A stretch of 64,000 nt of DNA from NCBI RefSeq assembly GCF_020089865.1, contig NZ_JAIRBM010000003.1:62001-126000 (forward strand). The letters are read 5' to 3'. Each line of letters starts with the position of its first letter. Positions within the stretch are counted from its first letter, which is position 1. A program made the position numbers and the translations under genes. Positions 56,914 through 64,000 of the stretch are shown here, piece by piece. This DNA is from Microvirga puerhi (GTDB lineage Bacteria; Pseudomonadota; Alphaproteobacteria; Rhizobiales; Beijerinckiaceae). The notes beneath the pieces are model-generated. The model saw nothing but the letters and a program-made list of their open reading frames with translations. It searched no databases and was not told where the DNA came from.

Positions 56914-57819
56914 TCAGGCAAACAGGATCGAGGAAAGTCTCCGCCTCCCTGCGAGCGTCGCCTCGTCCATCGGGCCCCAGGCCTCGAAGAACTGGACGAG
57001 CTGCTTGCGCGCGCCGTCCTCGTTCCAATTGCGGTCGCGGCGCACGATTTCAAGGAGTTGATCGACGGCTTCTTCACGCTTGCCGCGCGCGTTGAGTCCG
57101 ACCGCGAGGTCGAAACGCGCCTGATGATCGAGGGGATTCACCTGGATCCGATGCTCGAGGTCCGAAAGGTCTCCGAGCGAGCCCGCCTGCTCGGCAAGCT
57201 CCACTGCTGCGCGGGCGCCCGCGATCGTCGGATCGTTCGCCTTTTCCGGAGGCACCATCTCGAGCAGGCGCTTGGCGCCCTCGATGTCTCCGAGTTCCAC
57301 GTGAAGCTTCGCCAATGCGGCAAGCGCCGGCACATGGGATGGGTCCTGTGCCAGGATGCCCGCATAGAGTTCCGCCGCGCCGGATGCGTCACCCTCGGCA
57401 GCAAGGTGGTCGGCTTCCGCCATGATCTCCTCGGTGGCGCTCGGGCCCAAGGGGCCGATGAGGCGCTCGATGAAGGTCTTGATCTGGCTTTCCGGCAGGG
57501 CGCCCATGAAGCCGTCCACCGGCTGGCCGCGCTGGAAGGCGAAGACCGCGGGGATTGACTGCACGCCGAGCTGTCCGGCGATCTGGGGGTGCTCGTCGAT
57601 GTTCATTTTGACCAGCTTGACCTTGCCGCCGGCCTCGCGGACGACCTTTTCGAGCACGGGGGTCAGCTGCTTGCACGGACCGCACCAGGGAGCCCAGAAA
57701 TCCACCAGAACCGGCTGCTGCATGGATTCGGTGAGAACGTCCTGACGGAAGGTCGCCGTGGTCGTATCCTTGATCAGGCCGTCGGCGGGGTTGCCGTTGG
57801 GGGGAGTGTCGGTGAGCAT
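56914..57819 (-). CDS. ybbN: Thioredoxin-fold co-chaperone YbbN (CnoX type) with TPR tail
   Basis: A 301-residue protein from ATG 57819 (MLTDTPPNGNPADGLIKDTT). The thioredoxin domain has PVLVDFWAPWCGPCKQLTPV with an intact WCGPC, unlike E. coli YbbN which has a degenerate site. GVQSIPAVFAFQRGQPVDGF holds the cis-Pro. Residues 140-300 are TPR-like helices (AELYAGILAQDPSHVPALAA, QARFDLAVGLNARGKREEAV). A longer start (57879) would overlap the upstream gene. Probable cytoplasmic holdase that protects proteins from oxidation. Confidence 0.88.
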   Translation of the reverse strand: MLTDTPPNGNPADGLIKDTTTATFRQDVLTESMQQPVLVDFWAPWCGPCKQLTPVLEKVVREAGGKVKLVKMNIDEHPQIAGQLGVQSIPAVFAFQRGQPVDGFMGALPESQIKTFIERLIGPLGPSATEEIMAEADHLAAEGDASGAAELYAGILAQDPSHVPALAALAKLHVELGDIEGAKRLLEMVPPEKANDPTIAGARAAVELAEQAGSLGDLSDLEHRIQVNPLDHQARFDLAVGLNARGKREEAVDQLLEIVRRDRNWNEDGARKQLVQFFEAWGPMDEATLAGRRRLSSILFA

Positions 57820-57859
57820 GCGATCCTCGAATGCGGTCTTGAGGGATACGAAGTCTGTC

Positions 57860-58399
57860 TCAGATGGGAGCGTCGGCACTGTCTGGCAATTGCTCCGGCG
57901 GTTCGGGCAGGCGTAAAATCACCGGCTCGTGGCCCGTGGCGCGCAGGAACTTGAGCAGATCGTCCCGCGAGACACCGGTGGTCATGGAATTGACCAGCGG
58001 ATGAAAATTCATCCGCTCATGCTCCATGAGATTGGCATCCAGGATCATCGTTACCTGACCCTCGCGGTCGTTCGCTACGGCGAAAGGCGTCACCGAGCCG
58101 GGCTCGACGCCGAGCAGGGCGCGCAGCTGATCTGCCGAACCGAAGGACAGGCGTCCCGAGGCCCCAATGGCCGCATGAGCCCGCTTCAGGTCGATTCTCG
58201 TCTCGTCCTTGGCGGTGATCAGGAAATAGCGGCCCTTTTTGTCTTTCACGAACAGGTTCTTGGAGTGGGCGCCGGGGATCTGCGCCTTGACGGGACGCGA
58301 TTCGGCGACGGTGAAGACGGGTTCGTGCTCGACCGTTTCCGCCGCAATGCCCAGGGCGGCCAGCCGGTCGAGGAGAGCGCGGGGCGAGAGATGGGTCAC
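57860..58399 (-). CDS. Prolyl-tRNA editing protein ProX/YbaK family
   Basis: A 179-residue trans-editing domain that hydrolyses Ala- or Cys-tRNA(Pro). EHEPVFTVAESRPVKAQIPG, AHSKNLFVKDKKGRYFLIT (conserved Lys), GSADQLRALLGVEPGSVTPF and NFHPLVNSMTTGVSRDDLLKF are diagnostic of the prolyl-tRNA-synthetase-associated (ProX) branch. First gene of the run toward YbbN, LON and Trm112, 40 bases before ybbN. Confidence 0.88.
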   Translation of the reverse strand: MTHLSPRALLDRLAALGIAAETVEHEPVFTVAESRPVKAQIPGAHSKNLFVKDKKGRYFLITAKDETRIDLKRAHAAIGASGRLSFGSADQLRALLGVEPGSVTPFAVANDREGQVTMILDANLMEHERMNFHPLVNSMTTGVSRDDLLKFLRATGHEPVILRLPEPPEQLPDSADAPI

Positions 58400-58571
58400 G
58401 GGATAGACAACCTCCGGAAGACCGGGAGGGTTCTAACGGCCTGCCGCTCCCGCCTCAAGTCGCCGGGGCGAAAGATTGCCGCGGTTCTGGCGGCAGCCTC
58501 GAAAGAACCCCTTGCAATATGACTCGTTTTGGGGCACATCAGCGGCCTCGCAACGGCGCAAGCCGGGGAGC

Positions 58572-58646
58572 GCGGGTGTAGCTCAGGGGTAGAGCACAAC
58601 CTTGCCAAGGTTGGGGTCGAGGGTTCGAATCCCTTCGCCCGCTCCA
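58572..58646 (+). tRNA. tRNA-Gly (anticodon GCC)
   Basis: A 75-base cloverleaf including encoded CCA. Acceptor GCGGGTG pairs with CGCCCGC (one T-G pair); D arm GCTC...GAGC; anticodon stem CAACC/GGTTG with loop TTGCCAA (anticodon GCC, reading GGC and GGT); T arm GAGGG-TTCGAAT-CCCTT; discriminator T. All parts read directly from the sequence. Confidence 0.97.
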
Positions 58647-58678
58647 ATTTCCAAAGCCATGCTTCGGATCCGCAAAGA

Positions 58679-58699
58679 CCGCCTTCAGGGCGGCTTTTT
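58679..58699 (+). terminator. Terminator after tRNA-Gly
   Basis: CCGCC (58679-58683) and GGCGG (58689-58693) form a short stem followed by C and five T, 33 bases after the tRNA end. Confidence 0.7.
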
Positions 58700-58716
58700 G
58701 CTGTCTTGCCCGGGCG

Positions 58717-59283
58717 TCATGTCCGAACGGGCATGCCGATCCGCTCGTCGTGCCGGCGGAGCCAGCCGATCACCGGGATGCTGAGAATCACCATCCAGGC
58801 CTTGCCGATGATCTGCGCCCCGAGGAATTCCAGGCTGCCGAAGGCGAGCGACAGGAACACGATGCTGTCGATCACGAGGCCGACGAAGCTGCTCGCTACG
58901 ACGGCCAGCACCAGCCCTCGGCGCTGGAGCGGCGTATAGACCCCGAAATCCGCAAGCTCTGACAGAAGGAAGGCGGCCGTCGAGGCGACGATGAGGGAGG
59001 GCGGCGCGACTGCCGCCGAGAGAAACGCTCCGAAAACGATGGCGGCGAGTGCCCAGGGGCGCCCAAGGCGGCGCTGCACGAGGTCGCGCAGGATCAGCGC
59101 CAGTCCGACGACGAGCACGCCGCTCGGTGCGGCGATCCCGGGTGCGACAGGAACGAGGCACGGGCCGCCCGGAACGCAGACCGTGCCCACATGGCCGATC
59201 ATCCAGTTCGCCAGCGGAACGCAGGCGGCGAAGCAGGCCAGAAAAGCCGAGCCCTCGATCTTCCGACGTGTCTCCACATTCAT
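58717..59283 (-). CDS. VUT-family (queuosine precursor) transporter-like protein
   Basis: A 188-residue membrane protein with about five helices. The family core is visible: VVGLALILRDLVQRRLGRPWA, SLIVASTAAFLLSELADFGVYTPLQRR and FVGLVIDSIVFLSLAFGS, matching the YhhQ/VUT family proposed to import preQ0/preQ1. The N-terminal periplasmic loop contains two Cys (VCVPGGPCLV). No queuosine genes are adjacent, so specificity rests on the family only. Confidence 0.82.
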   Translation of the reverse strand: MNVETRRKIEGSAFLACFAACVPLANWMIGHVGTVCVPGGPCLVPVAPGIAAPSGVLVVGLALILRDLVQRRLGRPWALAAIVFGAFLSAAVAPPSLIVASTAAFLLSELADFGVYTPLQRRGLVLAVVASSFVGLVIDSIVFLSLAFGSLEFLGAQIIGKAWMVILSIPVIGWLRRHDERIGMPVRT

Positions 59284-59298
59284 AACGGGCTCCTGCCG

Positions 59299-60027
59299 TC
59301 AGGCGGCGCCGACGCTCTCCTTTTCGGCCGCCACCGACTCGGCGATGCGCCGCTCGATCTCGACGCGATCGATGATGCCGGAAGGATTGTCCTTGGAGGG
59401 CATGAATTTGCGATAATGCAGGTAGCGACCGCGGCTGACCTCTTCGAGCCGCGCAAGTTCGGCGAGCGGATCCGCGTGGTCGTCGACCCGGATGTCGAGG
59501 AAGGGATATTCCTCGCCGTCGTGGATGAGCATGGCGGCCGATTGCTTGCCGCGCTTGTCGCCGCCTGCCGCTTCGCCGGCCTTCAGCGCCGCCAGGAAGC
59601 GCCGTGGCAGTGGAAGATGTGCTGAGGATTCGAAGACGCGTGCCGTCTCCTCGATGACCTGCGAGCCCGCCAGCATGTTGCCGGCGACCGAAAATCCATC
59701 ACGAATCAAGTGCCCGCACCAGGGCACGCAATCGGCGCCCGTATAGGCTGCGGAGCGTCCTTGCGTGTCCATCACATGAACCTGCCGTTGTCCTCGGCCC
59801 TCGTCCGCCGCGGTGACGATCCGGATCACGTCCTCGGCGGGGGCGCCCGCCCGCAGGAGTTCGAGGCCGCGATAGCCGTAGAACGGATTGACGAAAGCCT
59901 GCGTCGCCACGGCACCGGCGCCCGTCGCAACGAACGGCACGCGCGCGCCGACGGCAAAGGCGCAGGTCGACACCGCGATCCCGATCTGCCCCGTCGCCTC
60001 GTCTCTGGCCACGATCGACCATGTCAT
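59299..60027 (-). CDS. DUF1028 family protein
   Basis: A 242-residue protein of the DUF1028 family, which has an Ntn-hydrolase-like fold. MTWSIVARDEATGQIGIAVST and GAGAVATQAFVNPFYGYRGLELL, then QVHVMDTQGRSAAYTGADC, DGFSVAGNMLAGSQVI and DIRVDDHADPLAELARL are characteristic. No substrate is established to my knowledge. It lies 15 bases after the VUT gene start and 70 bases from the OsmC-family stop, on the same strand. Confidence 0.88.
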   Translation of the reverse strand: MTWSIVARDEATGQIGIAVSTCAFAVGARVPFVATGAGAVATQAFVNPFYGYRGLELLRAGAPAEDVIRIVTAADEGRGQRQVHVMDTQGRSAAYTGADCVPWCGHLIRDGFSVAGNMLAGSQVIEETARVFESSAHLPLPRRFLAALKAGEAAGGDKRGKQSAAMLIHDGEEYPFLDIRVDDHADPLAELARLEEVSRGRYLHYRKFMPSKDNPSGIIDRVEIERRIAESVAAEKESVGAA

Positions 60028-60097
60028 TGTGATATCCCCTGCTTGAATGCGTTCCGTTTCCTATTCAACCGGGCACTCACACCGTGCGCAATATGCC

Positions 60098-60493
60098 CTA
60101 AGCCATCACCCGCAAGGTCGTGGCGATCGGCGTGCCGCGTTTCAGGGTTTTCGTGACCGGAGTCTTCTCGCAGATCTCCGCGAGCCGCGTCTGCTGCTCC
60201 GGGCTCAGGGGAGCGCTGAGGCGGACCTCGCGGGTGATCGATTCGGTGCCAGCCTCGTCGCGTGCGAAGCGGGCATCCACCTCGACGCGTCCGAGCTCCC
60301 AGCCTTTCCGGTCCGCATACATCCTGAGCGTCAGGGACGTGCAGGCGGCCAGCGAGGCGAGCAGCAATTCGTAAGGCGAGGGGCCGCTATCCGTCCCACC
60401 GAGACTGGCCGGCTCATCGGCCGTGAGAGTGTGAGTGCGGGCACGGATCTCCTGCCGGTAGCCGGCGGCGCTCGCGAGATGGATGGTGGCCAT
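60098..60493 (-). CDS. OsmC/Ohr-family peroxiredoxin-like protein
   Basis: A 131-residue protein. GGTDSGPSPYELLLASLAAC with the first redox Cys near 51 and RLAEICEKTPVTKTLKRGT with the second near 111 match OsmC-type thiol peroxidases that reduce organic hydroperoxides. It is 22 bases from the pirin stop, same strand, so pirin and OsmC probably form a transcript. Confidence 0.88.
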   Translation of the reverse strand: MATIHLASAAGYRQEIRARTHTLTADEPASLGGTDSGPSPYELLLASLAACTSLTLRMYADRKGWELGRVEVDARFARDEAGTESITREVRLSAPLSPEQQTRLAEICEKTPVTKTLKRGTPIATTLRVMA

Positions 60494-60515
60494 GAAATCT
60501 CCTCGTTCGAGAAAG

Positions 60516-61430
60516 CTATTCGGGCAGGGGGATGAATTCGCTCTCGTCCGGCACGTGGGCGAAGCGGCCCATCTTCCAGTCCTCCTTCGCCTGCTCGATG
60601 CGCTCGCGGCTTGACGAAACGAAGTTCCACCAGATGTGGCGCGGTCCTTCCAGGGCAGTGCCGCCGAGGAACATCATGCGCGTGGGCTTCACGGCCCGCA
60701 CCGTGATGCGGTCGCCCGGTCGGAAGATGAGGAGCCGCGGTCCCTCGAAACGGTCGCCGGCGATGTCGACCTCGCCCTCGACCACGTAGATCGCCCGCTC
60801 CTCATGGTCGGCATCGAGGGGAGCGGTCATGCCTGCGTCGAGGGCGACCTCCACGTAGAACCAGTCGGAGACCTGCTCCACCGGCGCCGTGACGCCGAAG
60901 GCCGAGCCGGCGATCACCCGAGCATAGAGCCCCGTATCGCGAATCTCCGGCAGGCTCGCCGCATCGTAGTGCTGGAAGGAGGGGGCGATTTCCTCCCTGG
61001 CAGCGGGGAGGGCGATCCAGCTCTGCAGGCCGAGCATGCGCCCGCCATGTCGCTCCGCTTCCGGAGAGCGCTCGGAATGGGCGATTCCCCGTCCGGCGGT
61101 CATCAGATTCATGGCGCCGGGTGCGATGTCCTGCACGTTGCCGTTGCTGTCCCGATGGGTGATGCGGCCATCGAACAGATAAGAGACGGTCGCGAGCCCG
61201 ATATGGGGATGCGGCCGTACATCCATGCCCTTGCCGTCGATGAATTGCACCGGGCCGAAATGATCGAAGAAGATGAAAGGCCCGACCATCTGGCGCTTGC
61301 CGTGCGGCAGGGCGCGGCGCACCGAGAAGCCGTCGCCGAGATCCCGCACGCGTGGGACGACGATCAGTTCGAGGGCATTGCAGGATGGGGCATCGCCCAG
61401 GATCGGATCTTCGCTCGGAAGCCAGCTCAT
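60516..61430 (-). CDS. Pirin family protein
   Basis: A 304-residue bicupin from ATG 61430 (MSWLPSEDPILGDAPSC). GPFIFFDHFGPVQFIDGKGM, the metal-binding His set in RPHPHIGLATVSYLFDGRITHRD, NLMTAGRGIAHSERSP and GLQSWIALP are intact. Pirins bind Fe and some act as quercetinases or regulators. The C-terminal cupin ends with RLLIFRPGDRITV and GPRHIWWNFVSSSRERIEQA. Confidence 0.9.
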   Translation of the reverse strand: MSWLPSEDPILGDAPSCNALELIVVPRVRDLGDGFSVRRALPHGKRQMVGPFIFFDHFGPVQFIDGKGMDVRPHPHIGLATVSYLFDGRITHRDSNGNVQDIAPGAMNLMTAGRGIAHSERSPEAERHGGRMLGLQSWIALPAAREEIAPSFQHYDAASLPEIRDTGLYARVIAGSAFGVTAPVEQVSDWFYVEVALDAGMTAPLDADHEERAIYVVEGEVDIAGDRFEGPRLLIFRPGDRITVRAVKPTRMMFLGGTALEGPRHIWWNFVSSSRERIEQAKEDWKMGRFAHVPDESEFIPLPE

Positions 61431-61644
61431 GGCGCTTCTCCTTGTTCTCACCTGCGTCGTGACCGCAAGATAGGCACTCTCACGGGCAAGCCAAGCGCAA
61501 TCGGGAAAGGCCGCCTTTGCACGGCTGCCGCTTGACGCGGCAATCCGTTCCGTCCTTCACCCTGGGGTTTGGGAATGACCCTGTGCTAAGGAGCGCTCTC
61601 CCGCCGCGCCGGCACAGCCAGCTTGCCATGAGGAATTGAGACGG

Positions 61645-62604
61645 ATGGAACTGCCGCCGCTTTTGCGACAGGGCGTGGATGCCGCGCTTGTGGGCATCAG
61701 CCTTTCCGATCTGGGCAGGGCGGCCGGGACTTTGTCCGCGCGCTACCGGGCCGAGATCCGCGACGGGCGCTTCCATCTCTCCGATGATCTCGCGGCGCGG
61801 GCCTATCTCGCCACGCGCCTGCCGGCGACCTATGCGGCGATCCGCGCCGCCATGGTGGCGATCTCCGATCTGCGCTCCGATTTCGCGCCCGCCGACATGC
61901 TCGATCTCGGTGCCGGCCCTGGCTCCGCGTTCTGGGCGGCGATGGATTGCTGGCCTGGTCTCAGCCATGCCCTGCTGGTGGAGGGCAGCGCCTCGATCCG
62001 GGCCTGGGGTGAAAAGCTCAGCCTGAGCGCGCCTGTCGAAGCGGAATGGCGCAGCGGCGATGTGAGCGGGTCCCTCGCCGATCTACCATCCCGCGATCTG
62101 GTCACGCTGGCCTATGTGCTCGACGAGTTGGACGAGGCCGCACGAGGGCCGCTCATTGCGCGGCTCTGGGAACTGACCCGGGACACGCTTCTCGTGGTCG
62201 AGCCGGGAACGCCTGCGGGCTGGGAGCGCATCCTGGCCGCGCGGGAGCGCCTGATCGCTGCCGGTGCGACGCTGCTTGCGCCCTGCACGCATGCCGCCGC
62301 CTGTCCGCTCGTCCGGCCGGACTGGTGCCACTTCTCCCGCCGGGTCGCGCGCTCGCGCCTGCATCGGCAGGCCAAGGGAGCGGAGGTGCCGTGGGAGGAC
62401 GAGAAATTCATTTATCTGGCGGCGTCGCGTTTTCCGGGCGACCGGCCGGCGGCCCGCGTCATCGCGCCGCCCCGGCTCGGCAGCGGCCAGGTCCGCCTGA
62501 AGCTCTGCCTGAGCGACGGACAGGCGCAGGAAAGCCTTTTCACGAAACGCTCCGGTGCCGATTTCAAGCAGGCGCGGCGTGCCGAATGGGGCGATGCGCT
62601 GTAA
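61645..62604 (+). CDS. Rsm22-family small-ribosomal-subunit methyltransferase-like protein
   Basis: A 319-residue protein from ATG 61645 (MELPPLLRQGVDAAL); GAGGAATTG lies upstream. The SAM motif is DMLDLGAGPGSAFWAAMDC near 83-101. ADLPSRDLVTLAYVLDELD follows, and cysteines CTHAAACPL and DWCHFSRR near 217-235 could bind an Fe-S cluster, as in mitochondrial Rsm22/METTL17. A role in ribosome assembly is inferred from the family. Divergent from pirin; 68 bases upstream of the ABC exporter. Confidence 0.87.
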   Translation: MELPPLLRQGVDAALVGISLSDLGRAAGTLSARYRAEIRDGRFHLSDDLAARAYLATRLPATYAAIRAAMVAISDLRSDFAPADMLDLGAGPGSAFWAAMDCWPGLSHALLVEGSASIRAWGEKLSLSAPVEAEWRSGDVSGSLADLPSRDLVTLAYVLDELDEAARGPLIARLWELTRDTLLVVEPGTPAGWERILAARERLIAAGATLLAPCTHAAACPLVRPDWCHFSRRVARSRLHRQAKGAEVPWEDEKFIYLAASRFPGDRPAARVIAPPRLGSGQVRLKLCLSDGQAQESLFTKRSGADFKQARRAEWGDAL

Positions 62605-62672
62605 CACCTGTTTGCCGCCGACAGCGCCCCCGTGCTAACGCGACAGCCCGTTGGAATAAGAGTTTTGAGACG

Positions 62673-64000
62673 ATGGCTGGCAAGAACCTGCTCCTGCGCG
62701 GCGATACGCTTCCCCTGATCCGCCGCCTGTGGCGCGACTGGATGCGGCCGCATGCCCGGACGCTGGCGTTGGTGCTCATCCTCGTGGCCCTCGTCTCGGG
62801 AGCGACCGGCCTCTATCCGGTCCTGATCAAGGCGGCCTTCGACGCCTTCACGGCCAAGGACCAGACCGCGATCCTGCTGGCGCCGCTCTTCGTCATCGCG
62901 GTCACTTCGGTGAAGGGCTTTTCGCTCCTCGCCCTCACGGTCCTGACCAACCGGGTGGTGACCAAGATTGAAGCCGACATGCAGACCGCTCTCTACGGCC
63001 ATATGATCGACGCCGACATCGCGCAAATCGGGCGCGAGAGCCCTGCGGCCCTGACCCAGCGCTTCACCACGGATTTCCTATTCATCAAGGAAGCACTGAC
63101 CCGCATCTCCACCGTGTTCCTGCGGGAGGTGACCACCATCATTGCGCTCATCGGCGCCATGCTGTGGATCGATCCGGTCCTCACCCTCGTCGCCGGCCTC
63201 ACCGTGCCGTTCATCGCTCATCCGATCGGCAAGATCGGTAAGAAGCTGCGCCGCGTCGCGATCTCCACCCAGGAACAGACGGGCCAGATGGCGAGCCTCA
63301 TCACCGAGAGCCTCGCCGGTACGCGCATCGCCAAGACCTACGAGCTCGAGGGCTATCTCAAGAGCAAGGCCGCCTTCACGTTCGACGAGGTGCGCAAGCT
63401 CAAGATGAAGGCTGCCAATGCCCGCGGCCGCCTCGATCCGCTGCTGGAGGCGGGCGGCGGCTTCGCTGTCGCGGCCGTGCTGGTGCTGATCGGCCAACGC
63501 ATCGTCTCGGGGGGCAGCACGGTCGGCGACTTCACCGGCTTCGTCAGCGCCTTGATCCTCGCCGCGCAGCCGATCCGGGCGCTGGGCAATCTCAACGCCA
63601 TCGTGCAGGAGGCAGCAGCGGCCCTCCAGCGCACCTTCGACGTGATGGACGACAAGCCAAAGATCAAGGATCGGCCGGGCGCCACGGCGCTCAAGGTCGC
63701 CGGCGGCGAGATCCGCTTCAAGGACCTCGGATTTTCCTACAATACCGAGCAGGTCGCGGTTCATCACGTGGATTTCACGGCCGAGGCTGGACGCACCACG
63801 GCGCTCGTCGGCCGTTCCGGGTCGGGCAAATCGACTCTCCTGTCCCTCGTGCCCCGGCTCTATGACGTCACCTCCGGAACCGTGCTGGTGGACGGGCAGG
63901 ATGTGCGCGACGTGACCCTTCATTCCTTGCGTGCAGCCATTGCGGTTGTGAGCCAGGAGGTGGTGCTCTTCGACGATACGGTGCGCACCAACATTGCCTT
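62673..64000 (+). CDS. ABC exporter, fused permease and ATPase (MsbA-like), truncated by window end
   Basis: 442 residues are visible before the right window edge. An N-terminal six-helix membrane domain (about 25-330; LALVLILVALVSGATGLYPV, FVIAVTSVKGFSLLALTVLT, LITESLAGTRIAKTYELEGY coupling region) is followed by the nucleotide-binding domain with Walker A ALVGRSGSGKSTLLSLVPRL near 380-399 and Q-loop AIAVVSQEVVLFDDTVRTNIA. The ABC signature and Walker B lie outside. Fold and length suggest a homodimeric lipid/drug exporter. Start ATG 62673 follows TTTTGAGACG with a weak Shine-Dalgarno. Confidence 0.88.
   Translation, partial: MAGKNLLLRGDTLPLIRRLWRDWMRPHARTLALVLILVALVSGATGLYPVLIKAAFDAFTAKDQTAILLAPLFVIAVTSVKGFSLLALTVLTNRVVTKIEADMQTALYGHMIDADIAQIGRESPAALTQRFTTDFLFIKEALTRISTVFLREVTTIIALIGAMLWIDPVLTLVAGLTVPFIAHPIGKIGKKLRRVAISTQEQTGQMASLITESLAGTRIAKTYELEGYLKSKAAFTFDEVRKLKMKAANARGRLDPLLEAGGGFAVAAVLVLIGQRIVSGGSTVGDFTGFVSALILAAQPIRALGNLNAIVQEAAAALQRTFDVMDDKPKIKDRPGATALKVAGGEIRFKDLGFSYNTEQVAVHHVDFTAEAGRTTALVGRSGSGKSTLLSLVPRLYDVTSGTVLVDGQDVRDVTLHSLRAAIAVVSQEVVLFDDTVRTNIA

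Overview
The window looks like a chromosomal segment of an alphaproteobacterium of the order Hyphomicrobiales, most likely Methylobacteriaceae-like (Microvirga or Methylobacterium relatives). I infer this from the GC-rich sequence, the ffh-rpsP-rimM-trmD-rplS-leuC, leuD, leuB, asd order, the ybbN/LON/Trm112 neighbourhood, HWE-family sensor kinase architecture and several palindromic intergenic repeats. No database search was possible. Family names come from motifs I could read in the translations, and the genus-level guess is weak.

Layout. 1-8.1 kb is a housekeeping block: a partial metallo-beta-lactamase-fold gene, a small Cys-rich protein, ffh, rpsP, rimM, trmD, an EamA transporter with a divergent Lrp-type regulator, rplS and leuC. 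8.3-9.8 kb holds two coupled small genes (a membrane protein and a zincin) and a ParB-like gene. 9.9-21.0 kb is a potassium module. On the minus strand lie a 28-residue membrane peptide, kdpF, kdpA, a 59-residue membrane protein, kdpB, kdpC, kdpD and kdpE; on the plus strand lie an unknown gene and kup. Two nearly identical direct-repeat motifs that resemble KdpE boxes sit between the divergent units. 21.3-29.8 kb returns to core genes: leuD, a lytic transglycosylase, a LysE-type exporter, leuB, a sulfite-oxidase-like enzyme and asd, with several small secreted proteins.

29.9-51.7 kb looks accessory. It contains a D-lactate dehydrogenase-like gene; a signalling cluster (receiver-only regulator, CheB with a zinc ribbon, and a CheB-CheR-PAS-HWE hybrid kinase whose CheB domain has lost catalytic residues); rnk, speD and speE; an operon for lactate and pyruvate oxidation (ThDP enzyme, FMN lactate oxidase, FAD/Fe-S oxidoreductase) with a divergent Crp-family regulator; and a 1663-residue RTX protein with six exact-length 81-residue tandem repeats. 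51.8-64 kb is again core-like: carbonic anhydrase, LysE exporter, a DUF429-dehydratase fusion ORF, a CitE-like lyase, Trm112, LON-domain protein, thioredoxin YbbN, a prolyl-tRNA editing protein, tRNA-Gly(GCC), a VUT transporter, DUF1028, OsmC, pirin, Rsm22 and a truncated ABC exporter.

How the parts work together. Leucine synthesis (leuC, leuD, leuB) and the aspartate branch (asd) are scattered among inserted accessory modules. The potassium module pairs an inducible high-affinity Kdp pump and its sensor system with a Kup permease, apparently under a shared operator. The lactate/pyruvate cluster would take D- or L-lactate to pyruvate and on to acetate while feeding electrons to the respiratory chain.
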